Assembly: GCA_016721925.1 (NCBI GenBank) | Contig: JADKHE010000006.1 | Coordinates: 141,501-205,500, forward strand | DNA: 64,000 nt | From: Candidatus Skiveiella danica | GTDB lineage: Bacteria > Pseudomonadota > Gammaproteobacteria > Burkholderiales > Burkholderiaceae_C | Direction: 5' to 3' | Shown: one piece after another, positions 1-10,449 of the stretch | How the letters are laid out: every line of letters begins with the position of its first letter | Position numbering within the stretch: position 1 is the first letter of the stretch | Made by a program: the position numbers and the translations under genes | Notes under the pieces: generated by a model | The model's input: the letters and a program-made list of their open reading frames with translations, nothing else | What the model was told of the DNA's origin: nothing | Databases searched by the model: none

Positions 1-1
1 C

Positions 2-787
2 GCTGGCAACGATGTCCTTTACGACTTCTTTGGCGGCGTGCAGGGATTTCGAAGCGTGCTGGCTGAAAGCTCCCGGTCGCAGCAGGCCGAGTTTGCCGTT
101 GAGCGAATGGCCGGATCGAACAGTCTGGGCAACGGATCTTCGCCAGTGGCGTTCTATCAAGGCCTGTCGGTCCTCGGGCTCCATACGGCGGCGGGCGTCC
201 GCTACCAGTCGCAGATCCTGACTGCGGGCGTCGAGCTGCCAGGTTTGACCGGCTGGCAGTTGTTTTCTTCCGATCCTGCACCGAACTGCCGGAGCCGCGT
301 GGGATTCGAAGCATTCAACCGCGAATTGAGCAGCAACCGGCTGTTGTCGGGCCTTTATGGCGGCGTCAGCGGGCAGTGGCGATGCTATCCGGCGCAAGGA
401 GGATTTTGGCAACTTGGGCTGGTGGCGGGGCGCGACCATGGCAAGCAGCAAACACGCCCCGGTGGCGACCAGATCCAATATGCCGCTCGGGCCAGCCGCT
501 TGTGGCTCAATCGCCAGTGGGCACCGTCCGGGCTCGAGCGCGTGGGCAATCTGCTCGTGGTGGCCGCGGTGACGGGACTGCAGGACACCACCGCCTACAG
601 CCCGTTGCTGGACTACGGGCGCGTGCGCCAGATTCACCAGTTCAACCTGCGGGTTGAACTCCAGCAGCAGCTGGCCACGAACTGGCAGCTACTCTGGGGC
701 GTGGACTGGTTTCAGCAAAAGGCCACGCTTCGCCTCTTCACCTTCGGCAATGTGGGGCCCTACGTGGCCTTGCGTACCGTGTGGTAA
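2..787 (+). CDS. C-terminal part of an outer-membrane beta-barrel protein (5' end outside window)
   Basis: The reading frame is open from base 2 with no stop before 787, so the gene starts upstream of the window; the GTG at 38 is only an internal codon that could pass for a start. The visible ~261 residues alternate polar and aromatic/hydrophobic residues, as in transmembrane beta strands, and end in ALRTVW, an aromatic C-terminus typical of BamA-recognised outer-membrane proteins. Its place just upstream of an RTX/S-layer-like gene and a type I secretion locus suggests a surface-assembly role, but that is inference. A SLAM-like (DUF560) barrel is one possibility that cannot be confirmed from this fragment. 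Confidence 0.6.
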   Translation, partial: AGNDVLYDFFGGVQGFRSVLAESSRSQQAEFAVERMAGSNSLGNGSSPVAFYQGLSVLGLHTAAGVRYQSQILTAGVELPGLTGWQLFSSDPAPNCRSRVGFEAFNRELSSNRLLSGLYGGVSGQWRCYPAQGGFWQLGLVAGRDHGKQQTRPGGDQIQYAARASRLWLNRQWAPSGLERVGNLLVVAAVTGLQDTTAYSPLLDYGRVRQIHQFNLRVELQQQLATNWQLLWGVDWFQQKATLRLFTFGNVGPYVALRTVW

Positions 788-1093
788 GCGAGTAAGCTGG
801 CTCGAATGTAATTGGTTGTTGTATTTATGCAAATCAGCCCCAAGGCAATCAAAACGTGTGACTGAAATCACTCGAATGCGCCAAGCGTCTTGGCTATACT
901 GAAAGTTCAGGTAGGCCTATTGGTCTCACATCAGTGTCAGGAAGCTGCCATTACGTGTGATAATCCAACGGGTAACTTGCAAGGGTGAGCGGGTGATGTC
1001 ATGCTCCAAATGCCTTCCGGCATGGAGGAGCGGGCAAAAGCGGCTCCGGTGTTTAACTTGTTACTTCGTGAAAATTTAACTGAGGAACTTCTT
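788..1093 (+). promoter_or_regulatory. Intergenic leader of the RTX/S-layer-like gene with candidate extended -10 promoter
   Basis: This 306-base gap lies between the barrel gene and the RTX gene. TGTGATAAT at 956-964 matches an extended -10 element; only a poor -35 (around 935-940) is visible. It would give a leader of about 120 bases before the ATG at 1094. A small palindrome CTGAA-AG-TTCAG lies at 899-910. No small gene was recognised. The promoter call is by eye. Confidence 0.35.
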
Positions 1094-4000
1094 ATGTCTC
1101 AACCAACAGTATTTGGCCCATCCGCCGCCGTTACGATGACCAACCTGGCGCTCTATGGCGACAGCTATGTGCTGACCCCGCCTCGAGTTTGCCAACCAGG
1201 TCAATCAAGCAACGCCCAACCTCTACGCGTTTGCGAATCAGCTCGCAGCGCCCTTCGTCAACTCTCCGATGACCACGACCGCCTACGTGAACATCGTCCT
1301 GACGAACATGGGTGTAAATGCCGAGCCGCTGACCAGCGCCGTGGTGGCTTACATGAACAGCGTCGGTCGCGCCAACTGGGCACCGTGACCTTGCAGCTCG
1401 GCCAGATCCTGTCCGGTCTGACCGGCGACGCCACCTACGGCGCGGCTGCCAACGCCTGGAATGCCCTGGTTTCCGCCAACTTCGCCGAGTGGACCGGCAG
1501 CGCTCCGGTGCCTGGCAGCAACATCGCCATGACCACCACCGCCAACGAACTCGTTATGGGCACGAGTGGCGATGACACGTTCTCCGGCTCCACCGGCACC
1601 TTCCAGGGTGGCGACACCGTTCGCGGTGGCGGCGGCAATGACATCCTGATGCTGAGCCTGCAAGCCGGCCTCTACAACAACGTCACGACCCAGGGCGTGA
1701 ACCGCATTGAGATCGACGCGGACGGCGACGTGACCGTCGGCGCCAGCAAGTTCTCCACCGAGCTGCAGTCCATCCTGATCACCAACAAGTCCACCGGCAA
1801 CATGGTGCTGAACGACCTGCAGGAAGACAGCCGCAACTCCATCATGTTCGAGTTGAACGACGTCGCCGCCGATGTCACGCTGAACTTCGACCAGCAAGCG
1901 GTGCAAGGCGCATCGACCGTCGAAGTCATGCTGACCGAAGTCACCGGCGCGCTGGCGCTGGTGGGTGAAAACGGCGAAGCCATCGAAACCACCATTCTGA
2001 ACGTGCAAGACGTCAAGGGCGCGGCCTCCACGCTCAAGAGCCTGTCGGCCACCGGTGGTACCACGCTTGAAATCAAGGGTGGCCTCGCGGGTCAGGCCTT
2101 CACCATCACGGCACCATTGCCCTCGACCCTGACCACCGTCAACGCGGCCTCGGCAGCGGGCGTGTTCGCCGGCAACCTGGTGCTCGACGTGACGGGCAAC
2201 GGCGCTTCCAAGGCTCTGGCCCTGACCGGCGGCTCCGGCGACGACAAGATCAACATCGGCGACGGCTACGGCGACGGCGACGTCCTGAACGGCGGCGCGG
2301 GCGCGGACGAGATCACCATCAACTTCACCACCTCTGTGGACACCACGCGCGCCGCCGCGATGACCAAGTTCGAGACGGCCAACGTCGCCTTCAATGCGCC
2401 CGTTTCCTTCGAAGGCGCTGCAGTGGACGACCTGAAGACCATCAACCTGAATGCATCCACCAGCCGGGCCGACTTCAACAAGATGGACAGCACGCTGACC
2501 ACCCTCAACATCAAGGCCAACCTGGCCCAGGGCGTTGAGGTGGACTACGACGGCGTGGCTTTCGCATCGCTCGACATCAACATCGAAGGCACGACCAAGG
2601 ATGTGGCGGCACCCGCCACCGCAGCCATCGGCAATGCTGGCAACACGTCGGCCATCCGCGTCGTCAATGCCGATGTGGTCAACCTGACCACCAAGGCCAC
2701 TGGCAATGTCACGCTGGATGCCGCGTTGCAGCTGGACGACAAGGACGCCAACGGTCGCTCCACCTCGGTGTTGAACATCCAGAGCCAGTCGGACTTTGAT
2801 CTGACCATCCTGGGCAGCCTTGACGGCGGCGGCGTGCTTTCGGCAATCGTCGACAGCAACGACGTGCAGGAAGTCACTGTTCAGACCAACAAATTTGGCC
2901 GCATCTTCGCAGGCAATGCAGACGTTGCCTTCATGGAGGATGCTGACGCGTTGCAGAACCTCACGATCAAGTCGTCCACCGATGGTGACATCGAAATGGG
3001 TCTGATCGGTGCGCGTGACTCCTTCGGCGACTTCGGCGACAACCCCAGCGACCTCGAAACCATCACCATCGATGCGGCGCTCAGTTCGACGATCACCCAG
3101 TGGGGCATTGACGCCGATGACAGCTTCGCCGGTGCTGGCTCGGCTTCCACGGTGAACACGATCAATATTACGGGTGGCCGTTCTTCGACGATCAACCTGT
3201 TTGGGTCTGCCCTTGGGACCAACAGCCTGGCAAACGATCGTGGCACGAACGTGCAGGGTCCCGTGTCCAAAGTTGGTTCCGTCACCGGGGACAACTGGTT
3301 GCAGTCGGCGTCCATCGGTACCGTGATGATCAATACCTTGGGTCTGGTGCAGGGCGAAATCAACGCTGCCTATGACATGAATGACGGCGGCGCTACCGAG
3401 ACGTTCTTCAATAACCTGATCGGGCTTGATCAGGAGGTGCAGCAGGGCGGCTCCAACGTGATGGTGTCGGGTAGCGGCAACGTGACAGGCCTGTACTTCC
3501 AGGACGAAGTGGCCGCTTTGGTGGACGCCACCGGGCTGACCAGCACGGCCGCCAACCACAGCGTTGACCTCGCAGAGGCGACCAACGGGTTCCAGACGGG
3601 GTATGACATTGATGTTCCGCAGGATAACCTCTACACGTTTGCGGTGCTCGCCAATGATCCGCACAACGCACCCGCCAGCAAAGGCTTCACCTTCCGGGGA
3701 ACCGAATCGGGCGATCTGGTGTTTGCGACCAACTCGGCCGACACGCTGGCCGGTAATGGCGGCAACGACTTGCTGGTCGGTTACGGTGGCGCTGATACCA
3801 TTGACGGCGGTGCCGGCAACGACGTGCTGTTCGGCGACTCCATGGATCCCAACCGTGGTCTTACCGGCAACGCCACTGCGGTGGGCAATGACAACATCGT
3901 CGGTGGTGCGGGCAACGATTGGATCATCGGTGGCGGCAACGCGGCCAACAAGGCCGGGACGCTTGAAACGCTGACCGGTGGTGCCGGACTCGACGTGTTT

Positions 4001-4497
4001 GCCTACGTGTTCGACTCGGCGAGCCTTGTTAACGCGCTGGCGGCCAATCCCCTTTACACCGAAGCCGGCAAGTCGACCAGCCTCGCCTTGGGCGGGCAAG
4101 ACGTGATCACCGACTTCACGCCCGGCGTTGATACGATTCAGATCGACGCTGGGCCGGTGGCGGTGACAACTTCTACGCGATTGCCTTCTACGCCAGTCAG
4201 GGCCACTGCGACGAACATCGGTGCGGTGCCGCTTTGATGTGCAGGTCGTGGTTCGCCGAGGTGACTACAACGCCAACGGCACCTTCAATCCCAAGTGCCA
4301 CTGGCGCCGACTACCAAGTGCTGTTCGCGGCAAACGGTGCTGACTTCTCGTCGACCATGTTTGCCCGTACCACCCTTCTGCCGGCTGCGTTCGCCGGCGG
4401 CGGAGTCGACTTCACCGAGGCGGTGCATGAAATCGGCATTCTCGGTCTGGCCGCGCAGGGTGGCAGCCTGACCACCAGCGACTTTAACTTCATCTGA
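1094..4497 (+). CDS. RTX / S-layer-like type I secreted surface protein, interrupted by several frame shifts
   Basis: The start is placed at ATG 1094, preceded by a GAGGA ribosome site about 7 bases upstream, rather than at 1001. The protein (~1,130 aa if repaired) resembles Caulobacter-RsaA-style S-layer proteins: an alpha-helical N-terminus, a Gly/Asp stretch (ANELVMGTSGDDTF), a long Thr/Asn/Val-rich beta region, and GGxGxD calcium-binding repeats coded at about 3740-3840 and 3900-3960. The C-terminus TTSDFNFI fits an uncleaved type I secretion signal. Frames break repeatedly: codons 1185-1385 continue in frame 3 (FANQVNQATPNLYAFANQL...), the frame returns at 1385, and three to four more shifts occur between about 4150 and 4295 before the final frame runs to 4497. 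Each fragment looks coding, so these are sequencing indels or a very recent pseudogene. It is the likely cargo of the exporter at 7611-13926. Confidence 0.75.
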
Positions 4498-4518
4498 TCG
4501 CCCGACAGCGAACAGAGG

Positions 4519-4575
4519 GGCCCCGGGAAGCCGGGGCCTGACAAACAAAAAAGCCGGCTTGTCCGGCTTTTTTTT
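4519..4575 (+). terminator. Rho-independent terminator after the RTX/S-layer-like gene
   Basis: Two stem-loops follow the stop codon. The first pairs GGCCCCGG (4519-4526) with CCGGGGCC (4531-4538) around a GAAG loop. The second pairs AAGCCGG (4551-4557) with CCGGCTT (4563-4569) and runs into a T tract to 4575. The A-run before the second stem means it could also stop transcripts from the other strand. Confidence 0.85.
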
Positions 4576-4579
4576 GCCC

Positions 4580-5182
4580 GGTATCGGCAATCAGGTGCCG
4601 GCGCAATTTCTCGAGTGATCTGCTCGCAGGATGCAAACACCAGGCGGAGCGGGATCGATCGCAAGCCGACCGATGGAGGATGGCGCTACCGAGGCGGCGC
4701 GATGCCAGAAGCCGTGTTATGAGGGCCGCAGGCGGGCGGCAATGCCGGGCGCGCGATGTGCGAGCGGTCGGCCAGGCAGCACCGAAAATGGGGCCGAAGC
4801 GGCGCGACGGCGAAGGACCGGTGCCGTGGCTGCGAAGAGACGCAACGCATGGGCGACTTCGAACCGACGGGCAGGCAGCCCGCATAGTCGGGACCGACCG
4901 GTGTCAGCCCCTGAATCCAGGACGTGGAGGTCCTGGACTCAAACGTTCCAGCTGCCACGGGGCGGACTGCATCCAGAATGGCGAGGCGTCCCAATCGAGA
5001 CACCGAGCCATTCGACGATTGGGCCGGGCTGCGGAATCATTGATTTATACTTCCCCGGCCTGCGGGGGTACATGCCCGCCAGGGGGCAAGATCGTGAAGT
5101 GCCACGAATAGCCCGTCATTGCAGCGCGGAGAGTTTCCGATCCCCGTTTCCTCTTTATCTTTTGCGGAAAGACCGTCCAGAC
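4580..5182. other. Intergenic region with no recognised gene
   Basis: About 600 bases separate the terminator from the methyltransferase start. The long open frame running through it on the plus strand (from 4631) has no family resemblance, is rich in Arg/Ala as expected of GC-rich non-coding frames, and only becomes protein-like at 5183. The promoter of the methyltransferase presumably lies here, but no convincing -35/-10 pair was found. Confidence 0.5.
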
Positions 5183-6763
5183 ATGAACAACAGCAGCGCA
5201 GCCTGGCAGCATGGCTACTACGCGGCCGATGGTTACACCTATGGGTATTACCGGGAGATGACGCCCACCCACCTTGCTTGGGCAGCCCTGCTGCAAGGCG
5301 AAGTCATGCCATTGCAGCGTTTTCGCTACGTCGATCTGGGCTGTGGCCAGGGATTCAACTTGATCCTGCTCGCTGCATGTTTTCCCGACAGCCAGTTTCT
5401 GGGCATTGACTTCATGCCAGCCCATGTGCGCCACGCCCGAAAGTTGGCCGAAGAGGCGGAACTCACCAACATCCGCTTTGTCGAGGCTGATTTCTTGCAG
5501 TTGGCGCAAAGCCCGGTTTCGTTGCTCGACGGATCGGGCAGCGAACTGGATGGCCAGGTCGACTATGCCGTCGCCCACGGGATTGCCTCGTGGGTTTCGC
5601 CGACGGTGCGCGCCAGCCTGTGGGCCTTGGCGGGTCGCCTGCTCCGCCCCGGTGGGCTGTATTACACCAGCTACAACACCGTGCCCGGATGGCTGTCGGC
5701 GCAGCCCTTCCAGCACCTGGTCAGGCTCAATGCCCGCACGGCGGTTGACGGCGCCGTGGCGATCCGCAAGGCACTCGAGACTTTCGCCCGGCTGGAAGAG
5801 GTCAAGGCCCCCATTTTCGCCGCGCAACCCGGGCTGAAGGCCCGCCTTAAAACGGCGAGCGAACAGGACATGGCCTACGTGACCCAGGAGTACAACAACC
5901 AGAGTTGGCAACCGCTGTTCGTCGCGGATATGATGGCCGAGGCCGAAGCGGTCAAGTTGGCGTGGCTGGGCACGGCCACCCTGCCGGACATGTTTGATGG
6001 CTTGATGCCGGCGGCGGCCGCCAAACTGATTCAGGCCGAAGCCGACCCCGTGATGCGGGAGTCTCTGAGAGATATTGCGACCCTGAAGGCATTCCGGCGT
6101 GACCTCTACATCAAGGGCAAAGCGCCTGCCTGGGCTGGCGAGCGCCAACGGCGTATCACGGCGACGCGTTTTGTGAGCGCGCCCTTCATGGAGTTGCCTG
6201 AAGGCAGCAACGGAAAGCTTGAGCTTGCAACGTCGGCCGGCAAGATCAACTTCAATCGTAGCGTCTTCAAGAACGTTCTCGATATCACAGGGCAGCCGGG
6301 CGGCGCCAGTCTGGATGAAATCCAGGTGCGAACCGGTGACGCCAGCCTGAGCAATACCGTGCAAAAAGTGTCCTTGATGATGGACGCCGGCTGGATTCAA
6401 ATCCCGCTCGCAGCACCTGCCAACGCGGCAAGGTTGAACCTGGCGATCGCGCAGGCGGTTCGGGACGGCGCACCTTACCGGGTACTCGCCGTGCCTGGCG
6501 TCGGGCAGGCAGCCTCAATGGATGCGTTGAAGGCCTTGTTGCTGGCCGAAAGCGCAAACGGAGAGCAATTTCCGGCACAGGCGCCTGCGGCGGAGGAACT
6601 CCTGGAGAAACTGGCGCAATTGCGGCGCAAACTGACCGTCTCACTGGAAATAGATGGGGCAAAGCACACGGAAGGTCCCGTGTTTGACGCCGAACTCGAG
6701 CGCCTCGTCAGGGAATTTTCAGGCCCGTTCTGGCAGGCGGGCAAGTCCCTGGGGATGCTCTGA
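5183..6763 (+). CDS. SAM-dependent methyltransferase with methyltransferase regulatory domain
   Basis: A 526-residue class I methyltransferase. Motif I (VDLGCGQGFNL) lies at about residues 49-59 and an acidic SAM-ribose position follows in FLGIDFMPAHV. The middle part resembles the methyltransferase regulatory domain (PF10119), with a winged-helix-like C-terminal part around residues 330-420. The start at 5183 is chosen because the upstream extension of the frame is not protein-like and because a purine-rich GGAAAGA lies about 11 bases upstream. The substrate is unknown. Its position between an S-layer-like protein and a SapC gene suggests modification of the secreted protein or its glycan, which is inference. 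Confidence 0.8.
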   Translation: MNNSSAAWQHGYYAADGYTYGYYREMTPTHLAWAALLQGEVMPLQRFRYVDLGCGQGFNLILLAACFPDSQFLGIDFMPAHVRHARKLAEEAELTNIRFVEADFLQLAQSPVSLLDGSGSELDGQVDYAVAHGIASWVSPTVRASLWALAGRLLRPGGLYYTSYNTVPGWLSAQPFQHLVRLNARTAVDGAVAIRKALETFARLEEVKAPIFAAQPGLKARLKTASEQDMAYVTQEYNNQSWQPLFVADMMAEAEAVKLAWLGTATLPDMFDGLMPAAAAKLIQAEADPVMRESLRDIATLKAFRRDLYIKGKAPAWAGERQRRITATRFVSAPFMELPEGSNGKLELATSAGKINFNRSVFKNVLDITGQPGGASLDEIQVRTGDASLSNTVQKVSLMMDAGWIQIPLAAPANAARLNLAIAQAVRDGAPYRVLAVPGVGQAASMDALKALLLAESANGEQFPAQAPAAEELLEKLAQLRRKLTVSLEIDGAKHTEGPVFDAELERLVREFSGPFWQAGKSLGML

Positions 6764-6816
6764 CAGGGAACGGTAGGCCCAGCCCGTCAACGAAACCGTT
6801 CGTCAAAAGGAAGTCG

Positions 6817-7618
6817 ATGCAAGTACTCGCTGTCACGCTCGGGAATCATGCCCACAAGTCATGGCGAGCGGCGCTAACATACGAATTCGCCGCGGGTTTG
6901 GGCCATGCAGCCTGTGGTACAGGCCGAGGCCGAAAAGGTGGCCGCCAATTTCCCCATGGCCTTTCACCAACGTGACGGCACCTGGGACCTGGTGGCTCTG
7001 CTGGGCGTTCAGCCCGGGCATAGCCTGGCGGTGTCGCGGCAGGGCCAATGGCTCGGGCGCTACATTCCGGCGCTGATTCGCGCCCATCCGTTCACGCTCG
7101 CCACGCCCCAGGGCGCGGCCGGCCCGGTTTTGTGCGTCGATGAATCCACGGGCCTTATCGGCGAGGCCGGCGACGGCAAGGCTTTTTTTGACAGTTCGGG
7201 CAAGCCCACCGAGGCGCTGGCCGCGATCATCGAGCTGCTCCGCCAGGTGGCGCTGAGCCGCGCCCGCACCCGGTTGGCCTGCGCGGCGCTGGCGGAGGCT
7301 GGGCTCATGAGCCCGCTGACACTTGGTTTGCGCAGGCCCGATGGCAAGCCCGCTGAAGCGGCTACTTTGGACAACCTGTACCTGATTGACGCTGAAAAGC
7401 TCTCCCACCTGTCCGACGAAGCCTTCCTGGCGCTGCGCAACCATGACGCGCTGGCTTTGGCCTATGCGCAGCGCCTGTCGCTGCAACAGTTCGACGCGCT
7501 CGACCAGATGGGCCGTCAGCGGCAGACGGCAACAGCATCCGCTGCCCCATCCGCACAGGCCTCAGCGGCGGGTGTCCCGGGTGTCACGGTCCAGGACACC
7601 GTACTCCGGTTCACCTGA
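6817..7618 (+). CDS. SapC-family protein, N-terminus in a shifted frame
   Basis: SapC-family (PF07277) proteins accompany S-layer and RTX secretion loci; their biochemical role is unsettled. The family core is visible in VALLGVQPGHSLAV and QWLGRYIPALIRAHPF. The uninterrupted frame begins at ATG 6905 and lacks the usual N-terminus. That missing part is in another frame from ATG 6817, which has an AAGGA site just upstream: it reads MQVLAVTLGNHAHKSW and then YEFAAGLGH, and joins QPVVQAEAEKVAANFPMAF if one base near 6905 is removed. The gene is therefore frameshifted or carries a sequencing error. It converges on tolC; the two stop regions overlap by 8 bases (7611-7618). Confidence 0.8.
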
Positions 7619-8999
7619 GCCAGCCGTTGGTTTCTTCGATCACGGGGTTTGCATTGCCCAGCAGCGCACCCAGACGGATCCGGGCCGTGATGTAGTTGTA
7701 TCGAGCCTGAACCAGGTTGCGCTCGTTGGCCTTGAGTTCCTGATCGGCGTTCAGCACGTCCAGCAAGGTGCGCACGCCGGCTGCATAGGACTTGCGTGTG
7801 GAGTCCAGGGCGACACCGGCGGAGCGGGTGGCCTGGCTGAACGCCTGGATCTTGGAGGCGCCTTCGGTGACGTTGCGGTATTCCCGCTCGACTTTCAGGC
7901 TCAGGTCGAGCACGGCGCCATCCAGCACGGCCTGTGCATTCTGCAGTTGGGCAGCCGCCTGTCGCTCTGCCGAAGTGACGTAGCCGCCCGAATAAATCGG
8001 CATGGTAAATTGCACACCGATGGAGCGGTTGTAGTAGGCGGCATACGGGTTGGTGACGCTGTCGCTCTGGCTGTTGGAGATCTGGGCCACCAGGTCCAGC
8101 GTCGGGTAGTGGCCAGCGGATGCCTTGGCCACCTCGAGACGGCTGGCTTCGACGCGGGCTTTCAGCGAGCGGATGTCCGGACTGCCGCTGGTGGCATCGT
8201 TGATCAGGTCGTTCAGGCTGAGCGGCAGGATGGCAGCGGTTTGCAGCCGCGCCGGGTCTAGCCTGGCCAAGGTATCGGGCGCACGTCCGATCAGGTTCTG
8301 CAACTGCCGGCGGGTGAAGTCCACGTGTTGCCGGGCCTCGATCTCCTGGGCAAGAACCATGTCCAGCCGTGTTTGGGCCTGATCCACATCCGTTCGGGTG
8401 CCTGTTCCGCCGGCCAATGCCTTGCGAGCGGCATCCAACCCGGTGGTGGTGCTGATCTTCTGGGCCTCGATCAATCCCAGTTGGTCCGTGGCCAGCAGGG
8501 CTTCGAAATAGGCGCCGCTCAGGCGCACGCCGGTGTTCTGTATTTCCAGGTTCAGTGTCTGGCGCGCGTCGTCGACGAGGTATTCAGCCTGATCCACGGC
8601 CAGGGTCTGCTGCCGCCGAAACAGGGTCTGCCGCAGGTTCAGCACGGCGTTGGTGCTGGGATACCGCTCCGTGGTGGTGAATTTGTCGCCGGTCAGGGGA
8701 TTCGGCCGGGTGGTGTCGAGCAGGTTTTCCGCCCTGCTGGCCGAGAACGCGATGTTTGGAAGGAGTTGGGACTTGGCCTGGGGGAGCCGTTCCGCCGCGG
8801 CCTCTGCGGTGGCTCTCGCCGCCGTCAACCGGGCGTCAGCCGTGATGGCTGCCTCGTAGGCTTCGCGTAAATCCAGGGCCTGGGCAGATTGAAAAGGTAC
8901 AAAGGCGCCAGCCATTGCAAGAATGGCGCCCAGCCAGATTGACGAGACAGGGTGGGGCGGCGTGGGCATTGACGGATCAAGATCGCGCATGGTCGTCAC
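7611..8999 (-). CDS. TolC-family outer membrane channel of type I secretion
   Basis: A 462-residue outer membrane efflux protein with a signal peptide (hydrophobic core about residues 19-38, cleavage after SAQA) and the mature start LDLREAYEAAI typical of the TolC/LapE/PrtF family. Two OEP repeats follow (about 45-240 and 250-450) with the usual coiled-coil helices. It is the last gene of the exporter operon: its start overlaps the hlyD stop by four bases (8996-8999), so translation is probably coupled. It should form the outer-membrane exit channel for the RTX/S-layer-like protein. Confidence 0.93.
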   Translation of the reverse strand: MTTMRDLDPSMPTPPHPVSSIWLGAILAMAGAFVPFQSAQALDLREAYEAAITADARLTAARATAEAAAERLPQAKSQLLPNIAFSASRAENLLDTTRPNPLTGDKFTTTERYPSTNAVLNLRQTLFRRQQTLAVDQAEYLVDDARQTLNLEIQNTGVRLSGAYFEALLATDQLGLIEAQKISTTTGLDAARKALAGGTGTRTDVDQAQTRLDMVLAQEIEARQHVDFTRRQLQNLIGRAPDTLARLDPARLQTAAILPLSLNDLINDATSGSPDIRSLKARVEASRLEVAKASAGHYPTLDLVAQISNSQSDSVTNPYAAYYNRSIGVQFTMPIYSGGYVTSAERQAAAQLQNAQAVLDGAVLDLSLKVEREYRNVTEGASKIQAFSQATRSAGVALDSTRKSYAAGVRTLLDVLNADQELKANERNLVQARYNYITARIRLGALLGNANPVIEETNGWLR

Positions 9000-10384
9000 T
9001 CTTCTTTCATGGCCGCGGCAATGCGCTTGGTCAGGGGATGGACCAGATAGGTCAACATGGACCGCTCGCCGGTCTTGAAGATCACCTCGGCGCCCATGCC
9101 TGGCTGCATTTGCCGCTTGCCGAGTTCCTTCAACCCCTCCGGTGTCAGGCCAACACGGGCCAGGTAATACGTGGTGCGGGTTTGCTCGTCGGTCACCAGA
9201 TCTTTCGACAACGAATGCACAACACCTTTCACCACGAGTGCCGGGCTGTGGGCGAAGGCGGAAAAACGGATGTCCACCGACTGGCCGGCAACCACACGGT
9301 CGATCATCTGAGGCGGCACACGGGCATCGAGCAGCAGTTGCTCATTTTCCGGAACGATATCCAGAATCTTCATGCCGGGCGAGATCACGCTGCCGGCCGT
9401 CTGGAAGGCCAGGCCAACGACCTGTCCGGAGGCGGGTGCCTTGATTTCAGTGCGGGCCAGTTCGTTGGAAAGGGCGACGTACTTGCCTGAGTCAGCCTGC
9501 ACCTGGCGCGTGACATCGGCCAACAAGGACTCCACTTCCTTGCGGAAATCAGCCCGTCGCCCGATGGCCTTCTGGCGCAGTTCCATGATGGTCCGCTGGG
9601 TGCGCACGACATTGCCCTGAAGCTCAGCCACGCCCCCTGTGGCGTCAGCGAGGGATCGCTCCAGTTCTCTTTGACGGTTGCGGGGAACGTAGCCCTCCTT
9701 GACGAGTTCGCGGGTCTGGGCAAGTTCTTCAGCCAGCAATTCCAGGTGGCTGCGTCGACTCGCAAGCATGCCTTTGTAGGCCGCGAGCATGCCTTCATTG
9801 CCCTGGATGCCTTCTTCGACCGCTTGCAGGTCGGCGGCAAGCGCCGCCCGGCGGGTCAAGAACAATTGTTGCTGATTCAGTACATGGCGGGCAATCAGAG
9901 GGTCGGACTTCGCGGCCGCGAGCAATTCAGGTTGGAATTCAATGGCGTTGCGACCAGCCTGCTCGGCCAAGAGTCTGCCCTCTACGGCCCGCAGACCAAA
10001 GAACTGTTCGCGCACGGCGCCAAAATTGGCCTGCGTTGAGGCGTCGTCCAGCCGCATCAGTGTCTGACCGGCTGCGACGATGCCGCCCTCCCTGACCAGC
10101 ACCTCCTTGACGATCCCTCCGGTCTGGTGCTGCACGGGTTTTCGTTTGGTGTCGATCGATACGATGGCGGGCGCGGGCACGCCTTCGTCGAGCGGCGCGA
10201 ATGCGGCCCACAACAAGAAGCCGCCGAACCCGAGACCCAGGGTCCAGAGTCCGACCCGCATCGTGCGGCTGATGGCGGCTCGGGCGGTGTCCGTTTGTTC
10301 CGACTCATCGGGTCGCGCAGCGGCGTCAGCGGCGTCGCCCGCCGCGAGCTTGGAGATGATCAGGGTAGTCAACTTGTCAGGCAT
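8996..10384 (-). CDS. HlyD-family periplasmic adaptor of type I secretion
   Basis: A 462-residue membrane-fusion protein. A cytoplasmic N-terminus precedes one membrane helix (about residues 43-64, LWTLGLGFGGFLLWAAFAP). A lipoyl/barrel half (about 75-115, HQTGGIVKEVLVREGGIV), a long coiled coil (about 120-300), the second barrel half (IKAPASGQVVGLAF) and a PrtE-like C-terminus (GMGAEVIFKTGERSMLTYL) follow. It bridges the inner-membrane ABC proteins and TolC. It lies 65 bases after the upstream ABC gene and overlaps tolC by four bases. Confidence 0.94.
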   Translation of the reverse strand: MPDKLTTLIISKLAAGDAADAAARPDESEQTDTARAAISRTMRVGLWTLGLGFGGFLLWAAFAPLDEGVPAPAIVSIDTKRKPVQHQTGGIVKEVLVREGGIVAAGQTLMRLDDASTQANFGAVREQFFGLRAVEGRLLAEQAGRNAIEFQPELLAAAKSDPLIARHVLNQQQLFLTRRAALAADLQAVEEGIQGNEGMLAAYKGMLASRRSHLELLAEELAQTRELVKEGYVPRNRQRELERSLADATGGVAELQGNVVRTQRTIMELRQKAIGRRADFRKEVESLLADVTRQVQADSGKYVALSNELARTEIKAPASGQVVGLAFQTAGSVISPGMKILDIVPENEQLLLDARVPPQMIDRVVAGQSVDIRFSAFAHSPALVVKGVVHSLSKDLVTDEQTRTTYYLARVGLTPEGLKELGKRQMQPGMGAEVIFKTGERSMLTYLVHPLTKRIAAAMKEE

Positions 10385-10449
10385 GGTGTCGTTGTAGGGG
10401 AGGTGGGGTAAATGGAGCGGCTGAAGCGAGAGCGCGTCGGGGCGGGCTC

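Noticed and set aside
1349..4099. A 916-codon open frame on the minus strand opposite the RTX gene
   Set aside because: It is His/Val/Gly-rich shadow sequence produced by the repetitive GC-rich codons of the RTX gene and has no family resemblance.
4631..5182. N-terminal extension of the methyltransferase frame
   Set aside because: Arg/Ala-rich residues without family similarity; the methyltransferase begins naturally at 5183.
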